Below are positions 24,672 through 34,262 of a stretch of 64,000 nt of DNA, one piece after another. The translations under genes were made by a program, and so were the position numbers. The stretch is from Amycolatopsis keratiniphila subsp. keratiniphila (GTDB lineage: Bacteria > Actinomycetota > Actinomycetes > Mycobacteriales > Pseudonocardiaceae): positions 157,171 through 221,170 of the forward strand of contig NZ_LQMT02000003.1 in NCBI RefSeq assembly GCF_001620365.2, in the 5' to 3' direction. Positions within the stretch are counted from its first letter, which is position 1. The number at the start of each line of letters is the position of its first letter. The notes beneath the pieces are model-generated. The model was not told the DNA's origin. It ran no database searches and was given only the letters and a program-made list of their open reading frames with translations.

Positions 24672-27482
24672 ATGATCTGGAGCCGGGTACTCGTCGCACT
24701 GTCGGTTTCCATCCTGCTTCTCCCGGGATGGGTGGGCGCTCCGGAAGCGACCGGAGCGCCCACTCTGCCGTCCGGCTTCGTCTTGCGTGATCAGCCGAGC
24801 GGCCAGGCCGCGTTCGACCTGACCGATTTCGCCTACCTGCCGGACGGTTCCGTGCTCAGCATCGGCAAAAGCGGCAAGGTCGCCTGGGTGCCGGTCACCG
24901 GTGCGGCCAGGACGGTCGCGAACCTGCCCGTCCACGACGTCGGCGACCTCGGGCTCGTCGGTCTCGCCATCGCGCCGGACTACGCCACCTCGCACCGGAT
25001 CTACCTCGCGTGGTCGTTCGACACGGGCGGTGGTGCGTTCACCATGCGGGTGGCGCGCTGGACGGTGACCGGCACGGACGTCCCCACCGGCCTCACGGAC
25101 GAACGTGTGCTCGTCGACCTTCCCGGGTTCCACAACGTCCACGGCATCACGGGGCTCGTCACGGCACCGGACGGCACGTTGTGGATCTCCATCGGCGACG
25201 CCGCCGACTTCACCAGGATGGATCCGGGGGCGTTGCGCTCCCTCGACCTCGATCAGCTCTACGGCAAGATCCTGCACGTCACCCCGGACGGAGCCGGTGT
25301 ACCCGGCAATCCGTACTACTCCGCCGCGGCGCCGGGCGCCAATCGCTCCAAGGTCTTCTCCAGCGGCTACCGCAGCCCGTTCCGGTTCTCCCTCGACCCG
25401 CGGCTCGGCCTGCCGGTCGTGGGCGACGTCGGCTGGAACACCTGGGAAGAGGTGGACGTCGTGCGGCCGGGCGCGAACCACGCCTGGCCCTGCTGGGAAG
25501 GAAACGCCCCCACGCCGGGGTATTCCGGTCTCCCGGGCTGCGCCGGGGTGGTCAACACGCCGCCGATCACCGCGTACCACCACGGTTCCGGAGTGGACGA
25601 AGGGAACAGCGTCACCGCCGGGATCGTCTACAGTGGATCGTCCTATCCGGACGAATACCGGGGCGCCTTCTTCTTCGGTGACTATGTCACGCAGAAGATC
25701 TGGACGATGACGTACGACAGCCAAGGCAGGCTCGTACGCGCACCGGAGCGGCCGCCGGAGTTCATCGGCATCGGCGGGCCGGTGAAGTTCGCGGCCGCGG
25801 CCAACGGCGACATCGTGTACGCCGACATCCACACCGGCAACCTGCGGCGCCTCAGCTATCCGGGGACGAACGCGGAACCGGTCGCGGTCGCCTCTTCCGA
25901 AACGAACCCCGAAACCCGCACGGTCACCTTCGACGGCGGCGGTTCGTACGACTTCGACGGCGATCCGCTGACCTATCACTGGGATTTCGGCGACGGTACG
26001 AGCCAGACCGGTGTCCGCGTGACCCACACGTACGGCACCGAGCTCACGAGAGCGACAGCTCGGCTGACCGTCACGGACCGGCTCGGCGCGTCCGGCGGCA
26101 CGGACGTCGTCGTGGTGCCGGGAAACCATTCGCCGGAACCGGTGATGACGGATCCCGGCTCACGGACGTTCGCGGTCGGGGAACCGGTCGTCGTCGGGGC
26201 GACGGCGACCGACGCGGAGGACGGTGGGCTGCCGGTGTCGTGGACCACCCTCATCCGGCACTGCCCGGAGGAGGCGACGTGTCACGCACACCCCGGCTCG
26301 CAGGGCAGCGGACCGGCGTTCACCGTGCCCTTCACCGACCATCAGGACTCCCGCATCGAAATCACCGCGTCGGTGACCGACAGTGCCGGGGTGACGGCGA
26401 GCAGGACGTACGTCGCCATGCCGCGTGAACACCGGCTGACCCTGACCGGCAACGTGGCCGCGGCGCTGAGCATCCCGGCCGAGGGCGGGGTCAGCACCGC
26501 GATGGTGACCGAAGGCGCGACGTTCGAGGTCGTGGCGGAGGAGATCGCCGCGGACGGCGTGTCGACGTTCTCGAACTGGTCCGACGGGCGGACTTCGCGC
26601 ACGGTGACCGTCACCGTTCCGGCCGGCGACCTGACCCTGACCGCGAACTACCTCACCCCGATCGACAAGCGCTACCAGGCGGAACCAGCGCTGCGGCAAC
26701 GTCTGGGCGCGCCCGTCGGGCCCGAGGTCGCCGACGGGACCGTGCGCTACCGGCCGTACGTGAACGGCAGGCTCTACTGGAGCGCCGAGACCGGCGTGAA
26801 GCAGATCGAAGGCGAGATCCTCAAGAAGTACCTCGCGCTCGGCGGGCACCGGAAGTTCGGACCGCCCGCGACCGACGAGACCGCCACCCCGGACGGCATC
26901 GGGCGCTACAACCACTTCCCGAACCGGCCGGGGACGATGCAGTCGTCGATCTACTGGACGCCGTCTACCGGTGCGCATCCGGTGTACGGCCGGATCCGGG
27001 TCAAATGGGCGGCGCTGGGCTGGGAGACGGGCCCGCTCGGCTACCCCACGACCGACGAGCTCCCGACCCCCGACGGTGCCGGCCGGTACAACCACTTCAG
27101 CAAGAAGGCGTCCATCTACTACACGGTGCCGACCGACGCGCGCGCCATCTGGGGGCGCATCCGGGTCCGGTGGGAGGCGCTCGGCTGGGAGACCGGCCCG
27201 CTCGGCTACCCGACGACCGACGAATCCGCCACGCCGGACGGTGTCGGCCGCTACAACCACTTCACCAAGGCGGGCTCGATCTACTGGACGATGGCAACCG
27301 ATTCGCACGCGGTCTACGGCGCGATCCGGCAGCGATGGGCCGCGCTCGGCTGGGAGCGGTCGTACCTGCGCTACCCGGCGACGGACGAGTTCGGCATCCC
27401 CATCGGACGGCAGAGCAGCTTCCAGAGCGGCTACATCACCTGGAACCGGAGCACGGGGCAGGTGATCGACCGGCGGTGGTGA
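24672..27482 (+). CDS. Secreted quinoprotein (glucose/sorbosone-type) dehydrogenase with PKD and LGFP repeats, copy 1
   Basis: A 936-residue exported protein. A signal peptide is followed by a six-bladed PQQ-type GSDH propeller (about residues 25-410). Family blocks include GFVLRDQPSG, GDLGLVGLAIAPDY, HGITGLVTAPDGTLWISIGD and SGYRSPFRFSLDP. A PKD domain (about 415-500, YDFDGDPLTYHWDFGDGT) follows. The C-terminal region carries five LGFP-type repeats (FGPPATDE, LGYPTTDE twice), which bind or anchor to mycolate/arabinogalactan walls in corynebacteria. The start was chosen at ATG 24672 with a GGGGAAG ribosome site. The substrate is unknown, and no PQQ-synthesis gene is in view. Confidence 0.85.
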   Translation: MIWSRVLVALSVSILLLPGWVGAPEATGAPTLPSGFVLRDQPSGQAAFDLTDFAYLPDGSVLSIGKSGKVAWVPVTGAARTVANLPVHDVGDLGLVGLAIAPDYATSHRIYLAWSFDTGGGAFTMRVARWTVTGTDVPTGLTDERVLVDLPGFHNVHGITGLVTAPDGTLWISIGDAADFTRMDPGALRSLDLDQLYGKILHVTPDGAGVPGNPYYSAAAPGANRSKVFSSGYRSPFRFSLDPRLGLPVVGDVGWNTWEEVDVVRPGANHAWPCWEGNAPTPGYSGLPGCAGVVNTPPITAYHHGSGVDEGNSVTAGIVYSGSSYPDEYRGAFFFGDYVTQKIWTMTYDSQGRLVRAPERPPEFIGIGGPVKFAAAANGDIVYADIHTGNLRRLSYPGTNAEPVAVASSETNPETRTVTFDGGGSYDFDGDPLTYHWDFGDGTSQTGVRVTHTYGTELTRATARLTVTDRLGASGGTDVVVVPGNHSPEPVMTDPGSRTFAVGEPVVVGATATDAEDGGLPVSWTTLIRHCPEEATCHAHPGSQGSGPAFTVPFTDHQDSRIEITASVTDSAGVTASRTYVAMPREHRLTLTGNVAAALSIPAEGGVSTAMVTEGATFEVVAEEIAADGVSTFSNWSDGRTSRTVTVTVPAGDLTLTANYLTPIDKRYQAEPALRQRLGAPVGPEVADGTVRYRPYVNGRLYWSAETGVKQIEGEILKKYLALGGHRKFGPPATDETATPDGIGRYNHFPNRPGTMQSSIYWTPSTGAHPVYGRIRVKWAALGWETGPLGYPTTDELPTPDGAGRYNHFSKKASIYYTVPTDARAIWGRIRVRWEALGWETGPLGYPTTDESATPDGVGRYNHFTKAGSIYWTMATDSHAVYGAIRQRWAALGWERSYLRYPATDEFGIPIGRQSSFQSGYITWNRSTGQVIDRRW

Positions 27483-27569
27483 TCACAGTTCGATAAAGGC
27501 ACTCGAAAGTGTGAAATGTCCACGTGGGTCCCTTCGATGAGACGTTCGACTGGGGAAAGGGGCCCTTGC

Positions 27570-30392
27570 ATGCCGTCGAGATTTCGTGTGCTCTGTCACG
27601 CCCTCGTGACGTTGCTGATAGTGACCTTGCTGGTGCCGTTGACGTCCACATCGGCGTCCGCGGCGCCGGTGCTTCCGCCTGGCTTCGTCCTGCGTGACCA
27701 GCAGAGCGGGCAGGCTCCGTACGACCTGACCGACTTCGCCTACCTGCCCGACGGCTCGATGCTGACCACCGGGAAGCAGGGCAACGTCGCCTGGGTGTCC
27801 ACCACCGGGCAGACCCGGAGCATCGCCACCCTGCCGGTGCGCAGCAGCGGTGACCTGGGGCTGGTCGGCATCGCGATCGCGCCCGACTTCGCCACCTCCC
27901 GCACGATCTACACGGCCCGCGCGGTCGACGTCGCCGGCGGCGGCATCGCGTTGCGCGCGTCGCGCTGGACGGTCACCGGCACCGCCGAGCCGACCGGGCT
28001 GACCGGTGAGAAGGTGCTCATCGAGGGCGCCGCCAACACCGACATCCACGGCATCACCGGTGTCGTGGCCGCCCCCGACGGCACGGTGTGGGTCTCGACC
28101 GGCGACAGCTCCCGGTTCCAGGGCGCGGCCGACCCGTTCGCGCTCAACGTGTACGACCTCGACAAGATCTTCGGCAAGATCTTCCACATCACCTCGGACG
28201 GTGCGGGCGTTCCCGACAACCCGTACTACACCGCGGCGAACCCGAACTCCTTGCGCTCCAAGGTGTTCGCGAGCGGCTTCCGCAGCCCGTTCCGGTTCAG
28301 CCTCGACGCCAGCACCGGCCTGCCGGTGGTCGGCGACGTCGGCTGGGGCACCTGGGAAGAGATCAACTTCGTCCAGAAGGGCGCGAATCTCGGCTGGCCC
28401 TGCTTCGAGGGCAACCAGCCCGCGGACGGGTTCTCCGCGATGCCGCAGTGCGCTTCGGCCGTGAACACCCCGCCGATGCTGGCGATCCGCCACGGCCAGG
28501 GCATCGACAACGGCAACAGCATCACCGCCGGCATTGTCTACAATGGAGAGTCGTACCCGGAGGAATACCGGGGCGCGTACTTCTTCGGCGACTACGCCAC
28601 CCAGAAGCTCTGGACGGCCAAGTACGACACGCAGGGCCGCGTCGTCCGCCCGCAGGAGACGCCGCCGAAGTTCACCGGTATCGGCGGTCCGGTCAAGTTC
28701 CTGGCCGCGGCCAACGGCGACATCGTCTACGCCGACATCTACAGCGGTCTGCTGCGGCGGCTCAGCTACACCACCGGGAACAAGGCGCCGGTCGCGGTCG
28801 CCACTTCCGAGACGAACCCCGAAACCCGCACGGTCACCTTCGACGGCAGCGGTTCGTACGACTTCGACGGCGACCAGCTCACCTACGAGTGGGACTTCGG
28901 TGACGGCACCACCGGCACCGGCGCGAAGGTCAGCCACACTTACCCGGCGGGCACCGAGAAGTTCACCGCCAAGCTGACGGTGAAGGACGGACTGCAGGCG
29001 TCCGGGAGCACGGACATCGCCGTGGCGCCCGGGAACCACTCGCCGAAGCTGACCATGACCGACCCCGGTGAGCGCCTGTTCGCCGTCGGCGAGGAGGTCA
29101 AGGTCGGCGCGACCGTGACCGACACCGAGGACGGCGCCCTCCCGGTCACCTGGACCACCCTGGTCCGGCACTGCCCCGAGAACGCGGTCTGTCACGCGCA
29201 TCCGGACCAGAGCGGCTCCGGAGCCGAGTTCGCCATGCCGTTCACCGATCACACGGACTCCAACCTGGAGTTCACCGCGACGGCGACCGACAGCGCCGGC
29301 GTGAAGGTCTCGAAGACCTACATCGCGAAGCCGCGCGAGCACCGGCTCACGCTGACCAGCAACGTCGCCGCGGCGCTGGGCATCACGCCGGAAGGCGGGG
29401 CCTCGTCGGCGATGGTGGTCGAAGGCGCGAAGGTGGAGATCCAGGCGGCCGAGGTCGCCTCGGACGGCGCGTCGACGTTCACCGGCTGGTCGAACGGCGC
29501 GACCGGACGGCTGACCGAGATCACCATGGGCACCACGGATCAGACGATCACGGCGAACTACATCACCCCGATCGACAAGCGCTACCGCGACGAACCCGCG
29601 CTGGCGCAACGACTCGGCGCGCCGACCGCGCCCGAGGCCGTCGACGGCACGGTCCGCTTCCGCATCTACGAGCGCGGGCGGCTGTACTGGTCGAAAGACA
29701 CGGGCGTGAAGCAGATCGAAGGCGAGATCCTCAAGAAGTACCTCGCCGCCGGCGGACATGTGAAGTTCGGGCCGCCCGCGACCGACGAGCAGTCCACTCC
29801 GGACGGTGTCGGCCGGTACAACCACTTCCCGGTCTGGCCCGGCGTCCTGCAGACGTCGATCTACTACACCGTGAACACCGGGGCTCATCCGATCTACGGC
29901 CGGATCCGGCAGAAGTGGGCTTCGCTCGACTGGGAGCGCGGACCGCTGGGTTACCCGAGCACCGACGAGGCCGGCACGCCGGACGGACTCGGCCGCTACA
30001 ACCACTTCAGCAAGGACGCGTCGATCTACTACACCGTGCAGACGGACGCGAGGGCGATCCACGGCCGGATCCGGGTCCGGTGGGCGGCGCTCGGCTGGGA
30101 AGCCGGCCCCATGGGGTACCCGACCATGGACGAGGCGGCGACGCCGGACGGTGTCGGCCGGTACACCCACTTCACCAAGGGTGGTTCCATCTACTGGTCG
30201 ATGGCGACCGACTCGCACGGCGTCTGGGGCGAGATCCGCAAACGCTGGGCGGCGCTCGGCTGGGAGCGTTCGTACCTGCGCTACCCGACGACCGACGAGA
30301 TGGCCGTCACCGGCGGACGGCAGAACAACTTCCAGGGCGGCTACGTGTTCTGGAACGCCTCCAACGGCTCCGTGACCGACCGCCCCTGGTAG
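27570..30392 (+). CDS. Secreted quinoprotein dehydrogenase with PKD and LGFP repeats, copy 2
   Basis: A 940-residue paralogue of the preceding gene with the same domain order: signal peptide, GSDH propeller, PKD domain and LGFP repeats. Long stretches are identical (SETNPETRTVTFDG, TGVKQIEGEILKKYL, SSIYWTPSTGAH-like). A GGGGAAAGGGG ribosome site precedes the ATG at 27570. The gene lies 87 nt after copy 1 in the same direction, so it is a tandem duplication and may share its transcript. Divergence is greatest in the linker and LGFP loops. A long palindromic terminator follows. Confidence 0.85.
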   Translation: MPSRFRVLCHALVTLLIVTLLVPLTSTSASAAPVLPPGFVLRDQQSGQAPYDLTDFAYLPDGSMLTTGKQGNVAWVSTTGQTRSIATLPVRSSGDLGLVGIAIAPDFATSRTIYTARAVDVAGGGIALRASRWTVTGTAEPTGLTGEKVLIEGAANTDIHGITGVVAAPDGTVWVSTGDSSRFQGAADPFALNVYDLDKIFGKIFHITSDGAGVPDNPYYTAANPNSLRSKVFASGFRSPFRFSLDASTGLPVVGDVGWGTWEEINFVQKGANLGWPCFEGNQPADGFSAMPQCASAVNTPPMLAIRHGQGIDNGNSITAGIVYNGESYPEEYRGAYFFGDYATQKLWTAKYDTQGRVVRPQETPPKFTGIGGPVKFLAAANGDIVYADIYSGLLRRLSYTTGNKAPVAVATSETNPETRTVTFDGSGSYDFDGDQLTYEWDFGDGTTGTGAKVSHTYPAGTEKFTAKLTVKDGLQASGSTDIAVAPGNHSPKLTMTDPGERLFAVGEEVKVGATVTDTEDGALPVTWTTLVRHCPENAVCHAHPDQSGSGAEFAMPFTDHTDSNLEFTATATDSAGVKVSKTYIAKPREHRLTLTSNVAAALGITPEGGASSAMVVEGAKVEIQAAEVASDGASTFTGWSNGATGRLTEITMGTTDQTITANYITPIDKRYRDEPALAQRLGAPTAPEAVDGTVRFRIYERGRLYWSKDTGVKQIEGEILKKYLAAGGHVKFGPPATDEQSTPDGVGRYNHFPVWPGVLQTSIYYTVNTGAHPIYGRIRQKWASLDWERGPLGYPSTDEAGTPDGLGRYNHFSKDASIYYTVQTDARAIHGRIRVRWAALGWEAGPMGYPTMDEAATPDGVGRYTHFTKGGSIYWSMATDSHGVWGEIRKRWAALGWERSYLRYPTTDEMAVTGGRQNNFQGGYVFWNASNGSVTDRPW

Positions 30393-30401
30393 GCGGCGAA
30401 C

Positions 30402-30456
30402 GCGCGTGAAGGCCCCCTTCCCTCGGCTCAGCCGAGGGAAGGGGGCCTTCACGCGC
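30402..30456. repeat. 55-bp perfect palindrome of the CGTGAAGGCCCCC type
   Basis: 27-bp arms around a single central base, in the gap between the convergent quinoprotein and hydroxyacyl-CoA dehydrogenase genes, starting 10 nt after the first stop. Nearly identical to 50093-50149 and to the partial copy at 63973. Confidence 0.92.
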
Positions 30457-30465
30457 TTTGGGGTA

Positions 30466-31989
30466 TCAGCGCAGGAGGTCCGCCGGTGAGGTGCCCGTCG
30501 ACGTCAGCGGCAGGCCGAGCGCGACGCGTTCGGTGAGCCAGGCGCTCGGCCGGTAGCGCTGGTCGCCGGTGCTCGCGACGAGACCGCGCAGTACCCGCAG
30601 CACGAGCTCCGCGCCCGCCTCGTCACCCCAGGTCAGCGGCCCGCGCGGGTAGCCGAGGCCGAGCCGGACGGCGGTGTCGATGTCCTCCGGCGTCGCGAGC
30701 CGTTGCCCGGCGATGAAACAGGCGGTGTTGACGATCGACGCGAGGAGCCGCTGCGCGATCGGCGCGGGGCCGTCACGGACCACGGTCACCGGCAGGCCGG
30801 TCGCGGCGAGCGCGCCCCAGGCGGTGCGGCCGGCGGCCGGATCGAGCGCGGGGTGGACCGAAAGCGTCAGGCGTTTCGTGTAGTCGCCGAGGGGATCGAC
30901 GCCGACGACCCGTTCGGGCGGGAGACCCGCCGCGAGTGCGGCGTCCACAGTGGACGATCCGATCGGGCTGACGATCAGGACCGTGTCCGGGTAGGCGGAG
31001 TGCACCACCTGGATGCCCGCCGCCGAGAGCAGCGTGCCGAGGCGTTCGTCGTCGACCCACACCGGGGTGTTCGGAGCCTCCGGCGCGGCCGGTTCCGGCT
31101 CGACCTGCTGTTGCCCATCGACGTAGCTGTAGAAGCCTTCGCCGTTCTTGCGGCCGAAGAGCCCGGCGGCGACCCGGGGACGCGTCAGCCACGACGGCCG
31201 CAACCGCGGTTCGCCGTGGAAGCCGCTCCAGATGCTTTCGAGCACGGCGTGCGAGACGTCGAGACCGGTGAGGTCGAGCAGTTCGAACGGGCCGAGTTTC
31301 AGGCCGAGCACGTCACGGGCGACGCGGTCCACTTCGGCCGGGCTCGCGATCCCCTCGGCGAGGATCTGCAGCGCTTCGGTGCCGAGCCCGCGGCCGGCGT
31401 GGTTGACCAGGAAACCCGGCGCGTCGCGGGCGAGGACGGGTTCGTGCCCCCAGCCGCGGACGAGTTCGGTCACGGCGGGCGGCAGCCACGCGGCGGTCCG
31501 CGCGCCGGGCACGACCTCGACCAGCCGCATCAGCGGGACCGGGTTGAAGAAGTGGAGGCCGAGCAACCGGCCGGGATCGGTCAGCGCGGCACCGATCTCG
31601 GTGACCGAAAGCGAGCTGGTGTTGGTGGCGAACACGGTGTCCGGGCCGCAGACGCGTTCCAGTTCGGCGAACAGCGCGCGTTTGATCTCCAGATCCTCGC
31701 GGACCGCTTCGACGACGAGGTCGACGCCGTCGGCGGGGGTCAGCGGACCCTCGGCCGCGATCAGCCTGCCTTTCGCGGACTCGGCCGCCTCCTCGGTGAT
31801 CTTGCCCTTCGAAGCGAGCTTGTCCAGCATCGCGCCGACCTGGTCGATGGCCTCGCCGACCGCCTCCGGCCGGGCGTCCGCGAGCTCGACCTCGAGCCCC
31901 GCCGTCACGGCGAGCTGGACGATGCCCCGGCCCATCACCCCGGTTCCGATCACCCGGATCCTGCCGACCTGCTCCGCCCACTTCTCCAC
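30466..31989 (-). CDS. 3-hydroxyacyl-CoA dehydrogenase (PaaH/PaaC type)
   Basis: A 507-residue NAD-dependent enzyme that oxidises 3-hydroxyacyl-CoA in beta-oxidation or phenylacetate catabolism. The Rossmann motif GTGVMGRGIVQ lies at about 15-25. The catalytic histidine lies in LGLHFFNPVP and the structural asparagine in FLVNH. Two C-terminal 3HCDH modules follow (about 190-290 and 420-505), the extended architecture typical of PaaH-like proteins. No paa neighbours are present here, so the pathway is not defined. The ATG at 31989 begins the family N-terminus. Confidence 0.85.
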   Translation of the reverse strand: MEKWAEQVGRIRVIGTGVMGRGIVQLAVTAGLEVELADARPEAVGEAIDQVGAMLDKLASKGKITEEAAESAKGRLIAAEGPLTPADGVDLVVEAVREDLEIKRALFAELERVCGPDTVFATNTSSLSVTEIGAALTDPGRLLGLHFFNPVPLMRLVEVVPGARTAAWLPPAVTELVRGWGHEPVLARDAPGFLVNHAGRGLGTEALQILAEGIASPAEVDRVARDVLGLKLGPFELLDLTGLDVSHAVLESIWSGFHGEPRLRPSWLTRPRVAAGLFGRKNGEGFYSYVDGQQQVEPEPAAPEAPNTPVWVDDERLGTLLSAAGIQVVHSAYPDTVLIVSPIGSSTVDAALAAGLPPERVVGVDPLGDYTKRLTLSVHPALDPAAGRTAWGALAATGLPVTVVRDGPAPIAQRLLASIVNTACFIAGQRLATPEDIDTAVRLGLGYPRGPLTWGDEAGAELVLRVLRGLVASTGDQRYRPSAWLTERVALGLPLTSTGTSPADLLR

Positions 31990-32158
31990 CGCGAGCCGCC
32001 TTTCCCTCGATGTCGTCTCGTCGTGACGCTAGCCGCCACGCCGGTATCTCGCCCGGACGGGTGATCCGTGGGCCACCCGGCGTAAGACCACCGAGCCGCC
32101 GAGGTCTCCTCCGCGAAAACCGAGTGTTCCGCGCACGACCCCCGAAGGGAAACCTCCC

Positions 32159-32353
32159 ATGGCCACCGTCCCCGCCGCCGCAGCCGTCCGGACCACGCCG
32201 TTGCTCCTCGTCGCCGTTCTCTTCGGCGCGGTCGCCGCGTTCCTGGCGAGCCAGGCGTTGTGGTCGCTCACCGCCCTGGCCGTCGTGGTCGCCGCCGCCG
32301 TCCTCGCGGGCGGGGTGTGGCTGTCCGGCCGGAAGCCGCAGCCCGAACTCTAA
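32159..32353 (+). CDS. 64-residue two-helix membrane protein
   Basis: Almost entirely hydrophobic: helices at about 10-28 (TTPLLLVAVLFGAVAAFLAS) and 32-54, ending in a basic tail SGRKPQPEL. A purine-rich GAAGGGA lies upstream of the ATG. It is divergent from the dehydrogenase and just upstream of a TetR gene. Function unknown. Confidence 0.6.
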   Translation: MATVPAAAAVRTTPLLLVAVLFGAVAAFLASQALWSLTALAVVVAAAVLAGGVWLSGRKPQPEL

Positions 32354-32362
32354 GATCGCCGT

Positions 32363-32986
32363 GTGACGGCGAAACGCTTGACGCGGGAGGAAAGCCGCGA
32401 GCAGACCAGGCAGCGCCTGCTCGCGGCGGCGGCCGAGCTGTTCTCCGAACGCGGGGTCAACGGCACGTCCGTCGAGCAGATCGCCGAGCGCGCCGGCTTC
32501 ACGCGCGGCGCCTTCTACGGCAACTTCGACGGCAAACACGAGCTGGTCGTCGAGCTGCTGCGCCGCCGAACCCAGCGCGAGGCCGAGGAGGTCGCCGCGC
32601 TGCGTGACGGCGTCGGCTCCTTCGCCGAGATGATGGACCGGCTGCGCGCGTGGAACGTCGAACGCGCCGAACATCTCGCCGGCTGGCTGACGCTGCGCAC
32701 CGAGCTGGCCCTGTACGCGTTGCGGAATCCCGATGCCCGCCCGCTCGTCGGCGAAGGCGAGAAGTCGACAAGGGCACTGCTGGAGACCTCGATCCGGACC
32801 GAGCTCGCCGCACGAGGCGCGGAACCGCCCGCCGATCCGGCCTTCCTCGCGCTGATCGTGCACGCGCTCGAGGACGGTCTCCTGTTGCAGCGCTTCCTCA
32901 GCCCGGAGGGGACCGGCGACGAGGACGTCGTCGACGCCGTCCAGCTGCTGATGCGTTCGTGGACCGCGCTCAGCCGGTCATCTTGA
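32363..32986 (+). CDS. TetR family transcriptional regulator
   Basis: A 207-residue repressor with a TetR HTH (residues about 12-58: RLLAAAAELFSERGVNGTS, TRGAFYGNFDGK) and an all-helical ligand domain. The GTG at 32363 has TAAGAT ending 6 nt upstream and no ribosome site, implying a leaderless message. Its last 17 nt overlap the convergent next TetR gene. It may control the small membrane protein or the dehydrogenase beside it; no operator was identified. Confidence 0.88.
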   Translation: MTAKRLTREESREQTRQRLLAAAAELFSERGVNGTSVEQIAERAGFTRGAFYGNFDGKHELVVELLRRRTQREAEEVAALRDGVGSFAEMMDRLRAWNVERAEHLAGWLTLRTELALYALRNPDARPLVGEGEKSTRALLETSIRTELAARGAEPPADPAFLALIVHALEDGLLLQRFLSPEGTGDEDVVDAVQLLMRSWTALSRSS

Positions 32987-33659
32987 TCCCGGTGAACTCG
33001 GCCATCTGACGGATCCCGTGCGAGAAGAAGGCGTCCGCCGGGTCGACGGAGCCGACGTACTGGCCGAACAGCTCGAAGTTGATCATCCCGAACAGCTGGG
33101 TCCAGGCCATGATCAGCCGGGAGGCGGTCTCGGGCCCCAGGTTGACCTTGAGGACTTCGGTGAGCGCGTCGAGCTGGTGAAGCAGCTCGACCGGCATCTC
33201 GCCGACCTCGGTCTCGACCCGGAGGTTCGCGTCGCGCAGAACCGCGACCAGCGCGAACGCCACCCGTCCGGCGGGGGCGACGGTGTCCTGCGGGGCCTGG
33301 TAGCCGGGGATCGGCGAACCGTAGATCAGCGCGTACTCGTGCGGGTGTGCCTTCGCCCAGGCTCGGACCGCGTGCCAGATCGACGCCCAGCGTTCCAGCG
33401 GCCCCTTCTTCGGGTCGTCGGCCGCTTCCGCGGCTTCTCCGACGGCGTTGTACGCGTCGACGATCAGCGCGGTCAGCAGCTCCTCGCGGCTGGAGAAGTA
33501 CCGATAGAGCGCGGACGAGACCATGCCCAGCTCACGCGCGACTGCGCGGAGTGAGAGGCCGAGCGCGCCGACTTCGGCGAGCTGGCGGCGGGCTTCGTCC
33601 TTGATCTCGCGGGTGAGCTCGGCGCGGGCTCGTTCGCGCGCGGTCTGAGTGGCGGCCAT
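32970..33659 (-). CDS. TetR family regulator with WHG-type C-terminal domain
   Basis: A 229-residue regulator with an N-terminal HTH (about 20-65, LSLRAVARELGMVSSALYRYF) and a C-terminal ligand domain containing WASIWHAVRAWAKAHP, typical of TetR proteins with the WHG domain. It is divergent from a nitroreductase-fold gene, and two or more operator-like dyads lie between them, one touching its own start region. It very likely represses both itself and that neighbour. Confidence 0.9.
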   Translation of the reverse strand: MAATQTARERARAELTREIKDEARRQLAEVGALGLSLRAVARELGMVSSALYRYFSSREELLTALIVDAYNAVGEAAEAADDPKKGPLERWASIWHAVRAWAKAHPHEYALIYGSPIPGYQAPQDTVAPAGRVAFALVAVLRDANLRVETEVGEMPVELLHQLDALTEVLKVNLGPETASRLIMAWTQLFGMINFELFGQYVGSVDPADAFFSHGIRQMAEFTGIKMTG

Positions 33660-33756
33660 GCTCTCACTCTAGAGCATCGCACCTAAACGAGAGCACTGCT
33701 CTTGACATGGCGCACTGCTCTGGTGTTCACTGCTCTTAACAGAGAGCACCGCTCTC
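33657..33756. promoter_or_regulatory. Operator region between TetR and nitroreductase genes
   Basis: Two dyads read GAGAGC-n3-GCTCTY: 33689-33703 (AGAGCACTGCTCT core) and 33742-33756 (GAGAGCACCGCTCTC). Half sites CTGCTCT occur at about 33714 and 33729, and GCTCTCACTCTAGAGC overlaps the TetR start codon. The repeated half-site spacing suggests cooperative binding of the divergent TetR protein. Confidence 0.75.
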
Positions 33757-33776
33757 GAAAACTTCGAGGAGATGAA

Positions 33777-34262
33777 ATGACCGCCACGGCCCCCGCCGCC
33801 ACCACCGGTACTGCTGCCACCGACGCCGCGATCCGCTACGTCGAACCGGCCAAGGCGACCAACGCGTTCAACGAGTTCGTGCTCAAGCTGACGAAGCTCG
33901 GCGTCAGCGTGCTGGGCAGCCGGGTGCTCTCGGTCCGTGGTCGCAAGAGCGGCGAACTGCGCTCCGTCCCGGTCAACCTGCTGAAGCTGGACGGCGAGCG
34001 CTACCTGGTCGCCCCGCGGGGTGTCACGCAGTGGGTGCGGAACCTGCGCGTCGCCGGCGAGGGGCAGCTCAGCGTCGGACGCCGCACCGAGACGTTCACC
34101 TACACCGAACTCGCCGACCACGAAAAGCCCGAGATCCTGCGTGCGTACCTCAAGCGCTGGAAGTTCGAGGTCGGTGTCTTCTTCGACGGTGTCGACGCGA
34201 AGGCGTCGGACGAGAAGCTGCTGGAGATCGCGCCCGGCTACCCGATCTTCAAGATCGCCTGA
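33777..34262 (+). CDS. Nitroreductase/F420-type (DDN-fold) family protein
   Basis: A 161-residue protein of the deazaflavin (F420)-dependent nitroreductase/quinone reductase fold, a split beta-barrel. The core begins VLSVRGRKSGELRSVPVNLL and continues YLVAPRGVTQWVRNLR, a family signature. The start ATG at 33777 follows a GGAGATGAA ribosome site. It is controlled by the divergent TetR (operators at 33657-33756). Mycobacterial Ddn reduces menaquinones and nitroimidazoles; the substrate here is unknown. Confidence 0.85.
   Translation: MTATAPAATTGTAATDAAIRYVEPAKATNAFNEFVLKLTKLGVSVLGSRVLSVRGRKSGELRSVPVNLLKLDGERYLVAPRGVTQWVRNLRVAGEGQLSVGRRTETFTYTELADHEKPEILRAYLKRWKFEVGVFFDGVDAKASDEKLLEIAPGYPIFKIA

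Noticed and set aside
26690..27480. DNA-level tandem repeat in the quinoprotein genes
   Set aside because: Explained by encoded LGFP protein repeats rather than a separate element.
27483..30452. 989-codon minus-strand frame over the second quinoprotein
   Set aside because: Antisense shadow; its composition is Arg/Gly/Val rich and contains no domain.
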